DNA from: an uncultured Pseudomonadota bacterium
Lineage (GTDB): Bacteria; Pseudomonadota; Gammaproteobacteria; Enterobacterales; Succinivibrionaceae
Length of the DNA stretch: 63,837 bases
NCBI GenBank assembly: GCA_900317945.1
Contig: ONIT01000003.1
Location: 1 to 63,837 of the forward strand
Direction: 5' to 3'
The notes under the pieces were generated by a model. The model searched no databases. It saw only the letters and a program-made list of their open reading frames with translations, and was not told where the DNA came from. Positions 54,743 through 63,837 of this stretch are shown here, one piece after another. Position 1 is the first letter of the stretch. Each line of letters opens with the position of its first letter. A program made the translations under genes and the position numbers.

Positions 54743-55891
54743 TTAACGCATGCAGAGGCTTTTCCGCAGCTGCAGATATGACTCATAGGAAGGTGCAGTG
54801 CCTCCAAAGAAGCTGCTCCTGTATGCCTCGCTTTTTATGATGTCCCCGCTGCAGGGAAAATTGCAGAGACAGTCAGCGGAAATCCCGTTGTGGTTCCTCG
54901 CAACAAAGATTCAGTCCCTGCGGTCAAACTCATCAAGCATTTCCGGGCTGTGGGCTGAGAAGATCAGCGTGCCGCCTTTTCTGTTGATCCTTCCATCCTC
55001 AAATAACCTGACAAGTGTCTTTGCGACCTCGGCATTGAGGCTTCTCTCAAGGTCATCGACAGCCATGCACCCACCTGTGCTTAAAATCCTGTGCGCCATC
55101 GAAAAAAGGATCATTCCCCTTATGGTACCTGAGGACAGGAAGCTGCCGAGCTCAGATGGATTATTCAGGATTATTTCATTCCGGCCATGAAACTTAAGCC
55201 GAATGCATCTGCCGCAGCCCTCAACCTCCTGCCTCAGGTACTCAATAGACGGATCCAGAAAAGCGGCAGAAGCCTGCGGTACATCTGATGGGAAATGCGA
55301 TAAATCAGTATCAGATGTTCCAATAACTGATGCCGTCTGGATGCATTCTCCTGTTTTTCTGTTCCATGCAATCATGATGCTGACGTCATCAGCAAGAAAG
55401 GCCTGACCGCTGTCACGGACATCAGCCGGAGGCACTCCGTCAAAGTCCGGAAGCTTTTTCCCTGAACCAGCCTGAGATGCCGGCTTGATCCAGAGTTTCT
55501 CCTCCCTTATGATGTACCTGACTTTCCCTGAAATCTCCTCCTGGGGCTCAATGCAGGTTTCAAGCCGGCATATCTCCCGGGAAGCCTCTCCATAGAACCA
55601 GGTATTGATGCGCACCTGCCCGCAGGATCCGAGGATATCCCTGGTTTCCAGGCAATTGATGTGCTCATGCCTGAGAATTCCCAGAGCCAGAAGAATGAGC
55701 TTCAAAACGGATGTTTTGCCTGACGCATTGATTCCTATAAGCAGGCTTACAGGATTCGCCCAGACATTTGAGAACAATTTCTGCAGCCTGAACCTGTCAT
55801 TCTCAGATACGCGCTCCCTTGCATAAAAGGTGAGATCCGCCTTCCCGCTAAAGAGCGGGAGTCCATCTGCTGTTATTCTAAGAAGCCTCAT
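54743..55891 (-). pseudogene. AAA/ABC-type ATPase (COG1106-like) with one in-frame TGA
   Basis: The open part (54911-55891, 326 residues) has a Walker A GINASGKTS, an ABC-signature-like LSSGT, a Walker B MAVDDLERSLN (Asp in place of the usual Glu) and the H-loop FSAHSPEML, then stops at TGA (54911-54913) after EFDRRD. Reading past the TGA in the same frame gives 55 more codons to a TAA at 54743. This part begins IFVARNHNGIS and includes IKSEAYRSSFFGGTAPSYES, typical family C-terminus. So one base change, a sequencing error or readthrough separates two halves. COG1106-type ATPases often serve in phage defence, but no nuclease partner is adjacent. Base composition is lower in G+C than flanking genes. 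Confidence 0.75.
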
Positions 55892-55987
55892 TCATTTTTC
55901 CGGGTAATTGCGTGTTTCATGTTTATGATCATGCGAAACAGGGAACTTTACCCTTGTTTCCAGGATTATCTGCGCCAAATCCGTTTT

Positions 55988-56034
55988 AAAAAACAAAACA
56001 GCCATCCTCTGCCTCACCGGCCGGAGAATGGCTG
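55988..56034 (-). terminator. Terminator of guaBA
   Basis: On the minus strand CAGCCATTCTC pairs with GAGGATGGCTG (11 bp, one G-T), followed by TTTTGTTTTTT, about 60 bases behind guaA. Confidence 0.85.
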
Positions 56035-56095
56035 CTGTGCAGGAGATGCTGAGGCTGTCTCCTGATTCGGGATGGCAGGCTCAGCTCACTCCTCT

Positions 56096-57676
56096 TTATT
56101 CCCACTCTATGGTTGCGGGCGGCTTGCCGGAGACGTCGTAGACTACCCTGCTGATTCCGTCAATCTCATTGATGATGCGGTTCGATACGCGTCCGAGCAG
56201 CTCATATGGGAGATGCGCCCAGTGAGCGGTCATGAAGTCAATGGTCTCAACGGCGCGGAGAGCAACGACGTACTGGTACTTTCTGCCATCGCCCTGGACT
56301 CCTACCGACTTGACAGGGAGGAATACGGCAAACGCCTGGCTGACCTTGTCATACCAGCCCGCCTTGCGGAGCTCCTCGAGGAAGATGGCGTCCGCCCTGC
56401 GGAGCAGATCGCAATACTCCTTCTTAACCTCTCCGAGGACTCTTACTCCGAGGCCGGGACCCGGGAATGGGTGCCTGAAGACAATCTCAGGAGGAAGGCC
56501 GAGCTCAAGGCCGACCTTTCTGACCTCGTCCTTGAAGAGCTCCCTGAGGGGCTCGATGAGGGAGAAGTTGAGATCCTTCGGCAGGCCGCCTACGTTGTGG
56601 TGCGACTTGATGACATGGGCCTTGCCGGTCTTTGAGGCGGCAGACTCGATGACATCAGGATAAATGGTGCCCTGGGCAAGGAACTTGACGCCGGTAAGCT
56701 TCTTGGCCTCGTCGGCGAACACGTCGATGAAGGTCTTGCCGATGATCTTCCTCTTCTGCTCAGGATCGCTTACGCCCTGCAGCGCGGTGAGGAAGCGGTC
56801 CTCAGCGTTGGCATAGACGATGTTGAGCCCGAACTTGCCGCTGAAGGTGTCCATGACCTTGCGGCCCTCGTCAAGGCGGAGGAGCCCGTTGTCAACGAAC
56901 ACGCAGGTCAGCTGATCGCCGATGGCGCGGTGCAGGAGCACTGCGACAACAGACGAGTCAACGCCGCCCGACATGCCGAGAATCACCTTCTCGGAGCCGA
57001 CCTTCTCGCGGATCTTGACGATGGCGTCCTCAATGATTGAGGCGGAGTTCCACATGGTCTCAAGGCCGCAGATCTTCCTGATGAAGTTCTCGAAGATGCC
57101 TGTTCCCTGCTTGGTATGGGTAACCTCAGGATGGAACTGCACGCCGTAGAACTGCTTCTCGTCATTGACGATGGCGGCTATAGGGCAGCTGTCGGTCATG
57201 GCGGTTACCCTGAATCCGTCAGGAGCCCTGGTGACACGGTCGCCGTGGCTCATCCAGACGTCAAGAGTCCTCTTGCCGTCCTTGGAAACGTTGTCGCAGA
57301 GGCTGCCGAAAAGCTCAGACTCCCCGGTTACCGTGAGCGAGGCATAGCCGTACTCGCGGCGCTTTGATCCGAGAACCTCTCCTCCGAGCTGCTGAGCCAT
57401 GGTCTGCATGCCGTAGCAGATGCCAAGGACAGGAACGCCTGCCCTGAAGACATACTCGGGAGCCCTCGGGGAGCCGGGCTCGGTAACGGACTCCGGGCTT
57501 CCCGACAGGATTATTCCGTCAGGATGGAACTCCTTGATCTGCTCCTCGGTGACATCCCACGGCCAGAGCTCGCAGTAGACTCCGATCTCTCTTATGCGGC
57601 GCGCGATAAGCTGGGTTACCTGCGAGCCGAAATCGAGGATGAGCAGCTTGTGCTTGTGAATATCGTTGGTTGACAT
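56096..57676 (-). CDS. guaA: GMP synthase (glutamine-hydrolysing)
   Basis: Converts XMP to GMP. N-terminal class I glutamine amidotransferase (catalytic Cys in [15 protein letters not shown], His in QFHPEVTHT), PP-loop ATP pyrophosphatase [15 protein letters not shown], and dimer domain ([20 protein letters not shown] at the C-terminus). 526 residues (E. coli 525). It lies 12 bases behind guaB. Confidence 0.98.
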   Translation of the reverse strand: MSTNDIHKHKLLILDFGSQVTQLIARRIREIGVYCELWPWDVTEEQIKEFHPDGIILSGSPESVTEPGSPRAPEYVFRAGVPVLGICYGMQTMAQQLGGEVLGSKRREYGYASLTVTGESELFGSLCDNVSKDGKRTLDVWMSHGDRVTRAPDGFRVTAMTDSCPIAAIVNDEKQFYGVQFHPEVTHTKQGTGIFENFIRKICGLETMWNSASIIEDAIVKIREKVGSEKVILGMSGGVDSSVVAVLLHRAIGDQLTCVFVDNGLLRLDEGRKVMDTFSGKFGLNIVYANAEDRFLTALQGVSDPEQKRKIIGKTFIDVFADEAKKLTGVKFLAQGTIYPDVIESAASKTGKAHVIKSHHNVGGLPKDLNFSLIEPLRELFKDEVRKVGLELGLPPEIVFRHPFPGPGLGVRVLGEVKKEYCDLLRRADAIFLEELRKAGWYDKVSQAFAVFLPVKSVGVQGDGRKYQYVVALRAVETIDFMTAHWAHLPYELLGRVSNRIINEIDGISRVVYDVSGKPPATIEWE

Positions 57677-57688
57677 CTGTCACTCCTA

Positions 57689-59158
57689 TCAGCCGAGACG
57701 GTAGTTCGGTGCTTCCTTGGTAATGGTAACATCATGGACATGGGATTCCTTGATGCCGGCGCCGGTAATCTTGACGAACTGGGCCTTGGTGCGCAGATCG
57801 TCAATGGTAGCGCAGCCGAGGAGGCCCATTGCCGAGCGGAGGCCGCCCATCTGCTGGAGGATGATGTTCTTGAGGGCTCCCTTGTACGGAACTCTTCCCT
57901 CGATTCCCTCAGGAACAAGCTTGTCCTTGGCGTTGTCGGACTGGAAGTAGCGGTCTGATGAGCCGTTCTTCTGCGACATGGCGCCAAGGGATCCCATTCC
58001 GCGGTAGGACTTGAATGAGCGTCCCTGGTAGAGCTCGATCTCGCCAGGAGCCTCATCGGTGCCTGCGAGCATGGAGCCGACCATGACGAGGTTGGCGCCT
58101 GCGGCGAGAGCCTTGGTGATGTCTCCGGAGAACCTGATTCCGCCGTCGGCGATGACGGTGATGTCAGTGCCCTTGAGCGCGGTAACTGCATTGTCAACAG
58201 CGGTAAGCTGAGGAACGCCGCATCCGGTTACGATTCTGGTGGTGCAGATAGAGCCGGGGCCGATGCCGACCTTGACGCAGTTCACACCTGCATCTACGAG
58301 AGCCAGCGCGCCCTCTGCGGTCGCGACGTTTCCTCCGACAATCTCGAGATCAGGATACTTTTCCCTGGTGGCGCGAATGCGGTCCAGAACGCCCTGTGAG
58401 TGTCCGTGCGAGGAGTCAATCAGGAGGACATCAACACCTGCCTTCACAAGAGCCTCAGCCCTTGCCTCATTGCCGGGGCCAGCGCCGATGGCGGCGCCTA
58501 CGCGGAGGCGTCCCAGGGCATCCTTGCAGGCATTGGGCTTTCTCTCGGCCTTCTGGAAGTCCTTTACGGTAATCATTCCTGAAAGGCGGAAACTGTCATC
58601 GACGATGAGGACTCGCTCGATCTTATGCTTCTGCATAAGCTCCTTGACCTCCTCACGGGAGGCGTTCTCCTTGGCGGTGACAAGCTTGTCCTTCGGAGTC
58701 ATGATCTCGGCGACAGGCTTCTTCATGTCGGTGATGAAGCGGGTGTCGCGCCCGGTGATGATGCCTACCAGGAATCCGTCGTGATCAACGACAGGATAGC
58801 CTGCGTAGCCGTTCTTCATGGTAAGGGCAAGAACATCAGCGAGGGTCATGTCCGGTGTTACGGTGGTAGGAGCAACAACCATTCCGCTCTCGAAGCGCTT
58901 TACGCGGCGGACCGCCTCAGCCTGCTCCTCGATGCTCATATTCTTGTGGATGAAGCCAAGACCGCCCTCCTGGGCAATGGCAATAGCCATCTGCGAGCCC
59001 GTTACGGTATCCATCGCAGCGGAAACCATCGGGATATTAAGGGTGATGTTCTTGGTCAGACGGGTGTGGAGATCGGCTGTGTTGGGAAGAACAGTCGAAT
59101 GAGCGGGCACAAGCAGCACATCGTCGAATGTGTAAGCTTCCTGGCAAATTCTAAGCAT
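57689..59158 (-). CDS. guaB: Inosine-5'-monophosphate dehydrogenase
   Basis: Oxidises IMP to XMP with NAD, the guanine branch point. Barrel with the catalytic Cys in [13 protein letters not shown], the flap RYFQ region, and a CBS-pair insert (about 92-205). The TTG two codons upstream is ignored; the ATG at 59158 gives 489 residues (E. coli 488). Forms the guaBA operon. Confidence 0.97.
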   Translation of the reverse strand: MLRICQEAYTFDDVLLVPAHSTVLPNTADLHTRLTKNITLNIPMVSAAMDTVTGSQMAIAIAQEGGLGFIHKNMSIEEQAEAVRRVKRFESGMVVAPTTVTPDMTLADVLALTMKNGYAGYPVVDHDGFLVGIITGRDTRFITDMKKPVAEIMTPKDKLVTAKENASREEVKELMQKHKIERVLIVDDSFRLSGMITVKDFQKAERKPNACKDALGRLRVGAAIGAGPGNEARAEALVKAGVDVLLIDSSHGHSQGVLDRIRATREKYPDLEIVGGNVATAEGALALVDAGVNCVKVGIGPGSICTTRIVTGCGVPQLTAVDNAVTALKGTDITVIADGGIRFSGDITKALAAGANLVMVGSMLAGTDEAPGEIELYQGRSFKSYRGMGSLGAMSQKNGSSDRYFQSDNAKDKLVPEGIEGRVPYKGALKNIILQQMGGLRSAMGLLGCATIDDLRTKAQFVKITGAGIKESHVHDVTITKEAPNYRLG

Positions 59159-59205
59159 GGGCAATATCTCTCAACTGATGACTATTGATCTAATATTGCG
59201 ACAGC

Positions 59206-59234
59206 ATTATATTGAAAAACACCTTGCAAGTAAA
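59206..59234 (-). promoter_or_regulatory. guaB: guaBA promoter
   Basis: On the minus strand TTTACT, 17 bases and a perfect TATAAT, about 48 bases before the guaB start. No obvious PurR or DnaA box was recognised. Confidence 0.65.
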
Positions 59235-59276
59235 GAATTTTGTTAACTTGTTCACAAATAAGCGGGGATACGGGAC

Positions 59277-60983
59277 ATGTCCTATTACAGCAGCGCTGAT
59301 TATCCTGGAATACCGGTCGACTCGTCCGGACAGGACGCCGGGGAATACAGCATTGAAAATGAGCAGGCTTCCTACAGCCTGGAGGATTTCATACGCCCCG
59401 GGGCCTCTCAGGCGCCATCCCCCGCTCCGGCACCAGTCCCCGCCAGGGCTCAGCCAAGGAAGCGCAGGAAAGCTGCCGTGTTTGCCCCGGAAAAGCCCGA
59501 AGAGTCTCTTTCGGCGGCAGATGCGGAGCCCGGAAAGGAAAAAGAGCATGTCTATTCAGTAACGGAGCTCTGCAGGAATCTCGACCAGCAGCTCTCCGCA
59601 TTCGGACATTTCCGCGTCGAGGCTGAAATATCCGGATTCAAGCGCTACTCCTCCGGACACTGGTACTTCACCCTCAAGGATGAGAACTCCTGTGTCAGCG
59701 CCGCAATGTTCAGCTTCCAGGCGAGATACTGCACCTTTGTCCCGAAAGACGGCGACAAGGTCATCGCTGACTGCACGGCAAGCGTCTACGCGAAGTCCGG
59801 CAGGCTTACTGTAAAGGTCTCGAAGATGGTGCCGGCCGGGCGCGGAAGCGTCCTGCAGGCGCTTGAGGAGCTCAAGAAGAAGCTTACGGCCGAGGGGCTC
59901 TGCTCAAATGAGAGAAAGAAGCCTCTGCCGCTCTACCCAAGGGCCGTGGGAATCATCACCAGCCCCTCAGGAGCGGCAGTGCACGATCTGGTCAAGATCC
60001 TCCGCCACAGATCACCCCAGACCGACGTCTTCATCTACCCCGCGAAGGTCGAGGGGGACAGCGCAGTTGAGTCAGTTCTCGATGCCCTGCACACCGCGGA
60101 GAGAAGAAACGAGTGCGACGTGCTGATCATCGGAAGAGGCGGCGGCTCTCTTGAGTCCCTCTATGCCTTCAACAGCGAGGAGATAGCCCGGGCCGTCGCG
60201 GCCTGCCCCCTTCCGACCATCAGCTCGGTCGGCCATGAGAGCGACACTACGATTATCGATCTGGTCTCTGACCAGCGCGCATCGACGCCATCCAACGCGG
60301 CAGAGCTTGCCGTGAGGGACAACGCGGAGCTCATCGACGAGCTTCTGGGCGAGCTTGGCGTGCTCCATAAATGCGCCGAATACATTCTGAGCGAGAAGCA
60401 GGGGCAGATAAGCGCCCTCAAGGCCTCTGTCGAGAAGCACAACCCGAAGCGCGTCATAGAGTCCGAAATCATGACCATCGACGCGCTCTCCGGCAGGGTA
60501 TCAGCCGCCATGGCCGGGATCATGCAGCGGCTCACCGGAAGGCTAAGCTCCATCAGGACTGTCATCGAGTCAAAATCGCCCGCGAGGGAAATCACGAGGC
60601 AGGGCGAGAGTCTCGCTGCCCTCAGGCAGCGCCTGGACACAGCCGAGGGCAACCTGATAGAGGCAAAGGGCATGAGTCTTTCCCTGCAGGCAGGGAGGAT
60701 AGAGTCGCTCTCCCCGCTTGCGGTTCTCGGACGCGGCTACAGCATCACGAGGAAGGCCGGAAAGGTTGTAACGTCAGCCTCTTCTGTGAAGCCCGGCGAC
60801 CTGATTGAGACGAGGCTCAGCGAGGGAGTCATCCTCTCCTCTGTAACAGGCGCGCCTGCGGAGGGCAAAAGCGCCGGCAAGGCGGATGCGGCAGGCAGCG
60901 CGTCCAAAGGAGCCGCACGCAGGAGGGCAAGGAAAAAGCCTGAAAGTTCTGCGCAGCCTGACATGCCCGACCTGTTCAGCTGA
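59277..60983 (+). CDS. xseA: Exodeoxyribonuclease VII large subunit with N-terminal extension
   Basis: Single-strand exonuclease subunit, partner of XseB. The usual start motif (YSVTELCRNLDQQLSAFG) appears only at about residue 93; before it is a Pro/Ala/Glu-rich extension (SQAPSPAPAPVPARAQPRKRRK). Then the OB domain VEAEISGFKRYSSGHWYFTLKD, the catalytic region GIITSPSGAAVHDLVKILRHRSP, DVLIIGRGGGSLESLYAFN, and a coiled-coil C-terminus. 568 residues against 456 in E. coli. Divergent from guaB, as in E. coli. The extension has no internal start, so it is probably translated. Confidence 0.93.
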   Translation: MSYYSSADYPGIPVDSSGQDAGEYSIENEQASYSLEDFIRPGASQAPSPAPAPVPARAQPRKRRKAAVFAPEKPEESLSAADAEPGKEKEHVYSVTELCRNLDQQLSAFGHFRVEAEISGFKRYSSGHWYFTLKDENSCVSAAMFSFQARYCTFVPKDGDKVIADCTASVYAKSGRLTVKVSKMVPAGRGSVLQALEELKKKLTAEGLCSNERKKPLPLYPRAVGIITSPSGAAVHDLVKILRHRSPQTDVFIYPAKVEGDSAVESVLDALHTAERRNECDVLIIGRGGGSLESLYAFNSEEIARAVAACPLPTISSVGHESDTTIIDLVSDQRASTPSNAAELAVRDNAELIDELLGELGVLHKCAEYILSEKQGQISALKASVEKHNPKRVIESEIMTIDALSGRVSAAMAGIMQRLTGRLSSIRTVIESKSPAREITRQGESLAALRQRLDTAEGNLIEAKGMSLSLQAGRIESLSPLAVLGRGYSITRKAGKVVTSASSVKPGDLIETRLSEGVILSSVTGAPAEGKSAGKADAAGSASKGAARRRARKKPESSAQPDMPDLFS

Positions 60984-61229
60984 AGGCAGGCCCGCTGCTG
61001 CGTTCCATCCGGGAGAGAGCAGCAGCGTTCATGAGAGCCCCGCGGTCTCTGTGCCTCGCTCCAGGCACTCTTCCAAAGCCCTGGAGCATAAAACAGAAGG
61101 AATCTCCGCAAAAAGGTTATACTCTGTACAATACAGCCGCGCAGGGCACAGCCCTGCCCGTGCCTTTACTTGCACACATGGCAGAAGCCTGCGGAACAGC
61201 CGGCGCTTCCTGCCCTGCCCGGAGCCTGA

Positions 61230-63089
61230 ATGAAACCGCTCGAAAGAATCTTGAAGACAATCCACTGTTTCCTCAGCGCCGTGAGGGATCTTCTCACCGT
61301 CTGCGTCATCTGCCTGATTCTCGGCACCCTGGTGCTGTTCGCGGTTGCCGCAGCGCTTATGTCAGGAGAGAGCGCCGAGACAGCAGAAGACAGGAAGGTG
61401 CCTCTCTCGGAATCTCATACCGTCATGCTGACGCTGAGCAGCGGCCTCGCTGACGCGGATGATCAGGAAACGCCGCTGGAGCAGTTCATCAGGGAGCTGA
61501 GCGACGATGAGGAGAAGAGCGTCACGAAGGACACGATCCTTATCGCGGAGTCCCTCGGGAAAATCTGCCGGGATGACAGCGTGAAGAACGTCATCCTGAG
61601 CCTCGATGACTTCGGCGGAGGCTCTCTCGGCAACATGGAGCTCATCGGCAAGGGGATCGGGAAGCTCAGGGAGTGCGGCAAGAAGGTAATCGCCTCTGGC
61701 TCCTCCTTCACGCAGTCATCGTACTACCTTGCCTCCTTTGCCGATGAAATCCTCCTGGATCCCGCAGGAAGCGTTGACGTGCACGGCTTCCAGATGAGCA
61801 GCCTCTACGGCAAGACCCTGCTCGAAAACATCGGAGTTACCCCCAATGTCTTCAGGGCCGGCCGCTACAAGTCAGCGGTCGAGCCCTTCATCAGGGACAG
61901 CATGAGCGATGACAGCAGGTCTGTCTCAATGCGCCTCCTCGAGGGGCTCTGGGAGCGGTATGAGAATCAGATCTACGCAAACAGGCCGATGAAGGAAAAG
62001 CTACTCCCGAAGGCTGGAGAGCTGCTCAGCATCCTTAAGAAGGCAGGAGGAATGGAATCCTCGGCCGCGCTCAGCAGGAATCTCGTCGACAGGCTGATGA
62101 CCCGCGCCGAGAGAGACAGCTATATAAAGGAAAAGTTCGGCGTTGAGCCGGAGAAGGCCACGCCGCTCTCTGAGTACATCTCGTCAAACGGCATTTCCCG
62201 GACGACGGAGAAAGACGCCGCCAAGGCGATGAACAGCTCCAGGAAAATCATAGCTGTCGTCACCGCTGACGGCGAGATAACCAAGTCCGCAGAAGAGGGA
62301 ATAACATCTGACACCATGGTGCCCCTCCTCAGGAAGCTGCAGAAGGAAAGGCGCGTCAAGGCCGTGGTGCTGAGGCTCAACTCCCCGGGAGGAGACGTGT
62401 TCGCCTCAAGGCTCATCAGAAGCGAGATCGACGCCCTGCAGAAAAAAGGCGTCAAGGTAGTGGTCTCGATGGGAGAATATGCTGCCTCCGGCGGGTACCT
62501 CATCTCGTCAGGAGCGGACTGGATAGTCGCCGAGCCGCAGACGCTCACCGGCTCAATCGGCGTCTTCGGGATCCTTCCTGAGATCTCAGGGCTTTCAGAT
62601 CGCATAGGCGTTTATGAGGACGGGGTTGAGAACGGCAGCAATGAGTTCCACCCGCTCAGGAAAATGCCTGAGAGCCAGAAGCAGCTGGTCCAGGCCTCGA
62701 TTGACGGCATCTACGACTACTTTGTCTCCCTGGTGTCGCGCGGACGCCACATGAACACGCTCCGGGTGCTCGAGCTTGCGGGAGGCCAGGTCTGGACAGG
62801 TAGGGAGGCTGTCGAGAACGGCCTTGCCGACTCGGAGGGAGGCCTCAGTGAGGCTCTTGCCAAGGCAAAGGAGCTCGCCGGAAAAGACCAGGAGTTCCTG
62901 ACCGTCTCCTATTTCCCCGAGGAGGGAGCCGCCGGCATGCTGAGGAGCATCAGGGGGCAGGCCGCAAGGCTGCTGCTGCCTTCCGACGTAAGGCAGGAAG
63001 TCCTCGGCGCGCTCAGGGCCGCGAGGAAGACCTCTGCGGCCATAAGGCCCGGCAGGTACGTTCTGATGGAAGAGCGCCTCGGCTACTGA
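61230..63089 (+). CDS. sppA: Signal peptide peptidase SppA (67K type)
   Basis: A membrane-anchored serine/lysine protease cutting remnant signal peptides. One N-terminal helix (VCVICLILGTLVLFAVAAALM) is followed by two tandem domains: the first with the catalytic lysine in FRAGRYKSAVEPF, the second with the serine in GEYAASGGYLISSGADWIVA followed by LTGSIGVFG. 619 residues (E. coli 618). The ATG follows GCCTGA; no strong promoter found in the 246-base gap upstream, which holds a GCTGCTGC/GCAGCAGC stem (60994-61026). Confidence 0.94.
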   Translation: MKPLERILKTIHCFLSAVRDLLTVCVICLILGTLVLFAVAAALMSGESAETAEDRKVPLSESHTVMLTLSSGLADADDQETPLEQFIRELSDDEEKSVTKDTILIAESLGKICRDDSVKNVILSLDDFGGGSLGNMELIGKGIGKLRECGKKVIASGSSFTQSSYYLASFADEILLDPAGSVDVHGFQMSSLYGKTLLENIGVTPNVFRAGRYKSAVEPFIRDSMSDDSRSVSMRLLEGLWERYENQIYANRPMKEKLLPKAGELLSILKKAGGMESSAALSRNLVDRLMTRAERDSYIKEKFGVEPEKATPLSEYISSNGISRTTEKDAAKAMNSSRKIIAVVTADGEITKSAEEGITSDTMVPLLRKLQKERRVKAVVLRLNSPGGDVFASRLIRSEIDALQKKGVKVVVSMGEYAASGGYLISSGADWIVAEPQTLTGSIGVFGILPEISGLSDRIGVYEDGVENGSNEFHPLRKMPESQKQLVQASIDGIYDYFVSLVSRGRHMNTLRVLELAGGQVWTGREAVENGLADSEGGLSEALAKAKELAGKDQEFLTVSYFPEEGAAGMLRSIRGQAARLLLPSDVRQEVLGALRAARKTSAAIRPGRYVLMEERLGY

Positions 63090-63102
63090 AAAAATTAATG
63101 AC

Positions 63103-63130
63103 TTGAAACCAGCCCAATCGATGATAATAT
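63103..63130 (+). promoter_or_regulatory. fldA: Candidate fldA promoter
   Basis: TTGAAA, 16 bases and TAATAT, AT-rich downstream, about 30 bases before the ATG. Confidence 0.45.
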
Positions 63131-63158
63131 TAGAATAGGGTATTTTTCGGAGAAACTT

Positions 63159-63686
63159 ATGACAGCACCTGTTGGATTGTTTTACGGTTCAGATACAGGA
63201 AACACAGAATCTGTAGCAAAGAAAATCCAGGCTGAGCTCGGCAAGAACCTGGTTGATCTTCATGACATCAGAAAAGCAAAGAAAGAAGACTTTGACCCAT
63301 ATGACTTCCTGATCCTCGGCTGCCCTACCTGGTATCAGGGCGAGCTCCAGAGCGACTGGGACGCATTCTTCCCTCAATTCCAGGAGCTCAATCTTGACGG
63401 CAAGATTGTCGCCATTTTCGGCTGCGGAGATCAGGAAGACTACACCGACTACTTCGTCAACGCAATGGGAACCATCCGCGACGCGGTCCTGAAGGACAAG
63501 GGTGTGATCGTCGGAAGCTGGCCTACCGAGGGCTACAGCTTCGAGCAGTCAACCGCAGTTGACGATGACGGGCACTTTGTCGGTCTCGCTATTGACGAGG
63601 ACAGGCAGCCTGAGAAGACTGACGAGCGCATCAAGAAGTGGTGCACGCAGCTTCGCGAGGAGATGTGCCTGGATCAGCTGGTCTGA
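63159..63686 (+). CDS. fldA: Long-chain flavodoxin
   Basis: FMN electron carrier serving anaerobic enzymes such as pyruvate formate-lyase activase. The phosphate loop GSDTGNTESVAKKI, the isoalloxazine loops CPTWYQGELQSDW and CGDQEDYTDYF, and the long-chain insertion are all present. 175 residues (E. coli 176). CGGAG precedes the ATG. A strong terminator and then the group II intron follow; fur, its usual E. coli neighbour, is beyond the window if present. Confidence 0.96.
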   Translation: MTAPVGLFYGSDTGNTESVAKKIQAELGKNLVDLHDIRKAKKEDFDPYDFLILGCPTWYQGELQSDWDAFFPQFQELNLDGKIVAIFGCGDQEDYTDYFVNAMGTIRDAVLKDKGVIVGSWPTEGYSFEQSTAVDDDGHFVGLAIDEDRQPEKTDERIKKWCTQLREEMCLDQLV

Positions 63687-63713
63687 TCTGAAAGCTGTCA
63701 GGCAGGATCAGAA

Positions 63714-63746
63714 ACAGCCGGCATGAGAATGCCGGCTGTTTTTTTA
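63714..63746 (+). terminator. Terminator of fldA
   Basis: ACAGCCGGCAT, loop GAGA and ATGCCGGCTGT form a perfect 11-bp stem, followed by a run of T. Confidence 0.93.
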
Positions 63747-63837
63747 GTGTGCTCGGCATGGGCACTGTCTATAGGGTGAAAGTCCCGAACTCGCCCGCTG
63801 GAGGGAAGAGTCAGCGAATCGCAAGGTGGTCGGAGTA
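63747..63837 (+). mobile_element. 5' end of a group IIC intron (cut by the window edge)
   Basis: The sequence starts GTGTGCTCGGCATGGGCAC and continues with CTATAGGGTGAAAGTCCCGAAC, the GUGYG 5' boundary and domain I start typical of bacterial class C group II introns, such as the Oceanobacillus iheyensis one. It begins immediately after the T-tract of the fldA terminator, the known insertion preference of class C introns. The reverse-transcriptase gene and 3' end are beyond the window. Confidence 0.85.

Noticed and set aside
54911-54913. In-frame TGA as a selenocysteine codon
   Set aside because: No selenoprotein belongs to this ATPase family, the position is not cysteine-like, and no SECIS-type hairpin was seen directly after the TGA.
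54310-55891. A complete phage-defence island
   Set aside because: Only one defence-like ATPase, broken, and one small zinc-ribbon gene are present. No nuclease, toxin or restriction partner is adjacent.

Overview
This is a core-genome stretch of a gammaproteobacterium with moderately high G+C. The evidence is gene order that repeats several Escherichia coli blocks almost gene for gene: rluD-pgeF-clpB; rnm-yciO; rluC/rne; yceD-rpmF-plsX-fabHDG-acpP-fabF-mltG-tmk-holB-tatD; fnr-uspE with ttcA; thrS-infC-rpmI-rplT-pheST-ihfA; and guaBA/xseA. An E. coli-like tmRNA tag (ANDETYAVAA) and an Fnr with all four [4Fe-4S] cysteines agree. A host-associated facultative or anaerobic relative of Aeromonadales/Succinivibrionaceae would fit, but the family is inference. 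No rRNA, tRNA, CRISPR array or prophage is visible.

Layout. 1-4.4 kb: translation termination (prmC, prfA) and acetolactate synthase (ilvIH) on the minus strand. 4.8-9.6 kb: less conserved genes, namely an unknown 82-residue protein, a DUF554 membrane protein, a LolA-like protein plus MMPL exporter pair, and a DUF2786 protein. 9.8-14.3 kb: rluD-pgeF-clpB. 14.5-16.4 kb: yciB, yciI and galU on the plus strand. 16.4-21.1 kb: yciO, rnm, ndh and rluB. 21.1-31.9 kb: the long fatty-acid synthesis supercluster, read leftwards from an HAD phosphatase, with internal terminators and a separate acpP promoter. 32-36 kb: rluC and rne diverge around a structured rne leader. 36.1-38.8 kb: fnr, uspE, ttcA. 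38.9-49.1 kb: the thrS-to-ihfA translation operon, interrupted by a membrane GGDEF/degenerate-EAL protein between rplT and pheS. 49.3-54.1 kb: a Sel1-repeat lipoprotein, an NSS transporter, tmRNA and SstT. 54.3-55.9 kb: a small accessory patch with a zinc-ribbon protein and an AAA ATPase gene broken by one in-frame TGA. 56-61 kb: guaA, guaB and divergent xseA. 61.2-63.7 kb: sppA and flavodoxin. From 63,747 the window enters the 5' end of a group IIC intron sitting directly behind the flavodoxin terminator.

Most of the novelty is in RNA-level and promoter-level control. The thrS leader carries a 7-nt loop presenting the tRNA-Thr anticodon GGU. infC probably starts with AUA. A 19-bp palindrome fills the acpP promoter spacer. 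The rne leader has a long stem-loop. The ttcA ribosome-binding site lies inside a terminator hairpin. The tmRNA contains a duplicated tag-end segment. Several starts were moved to internal codons because a ribosome-binding site or family length supports them; each case is stated.
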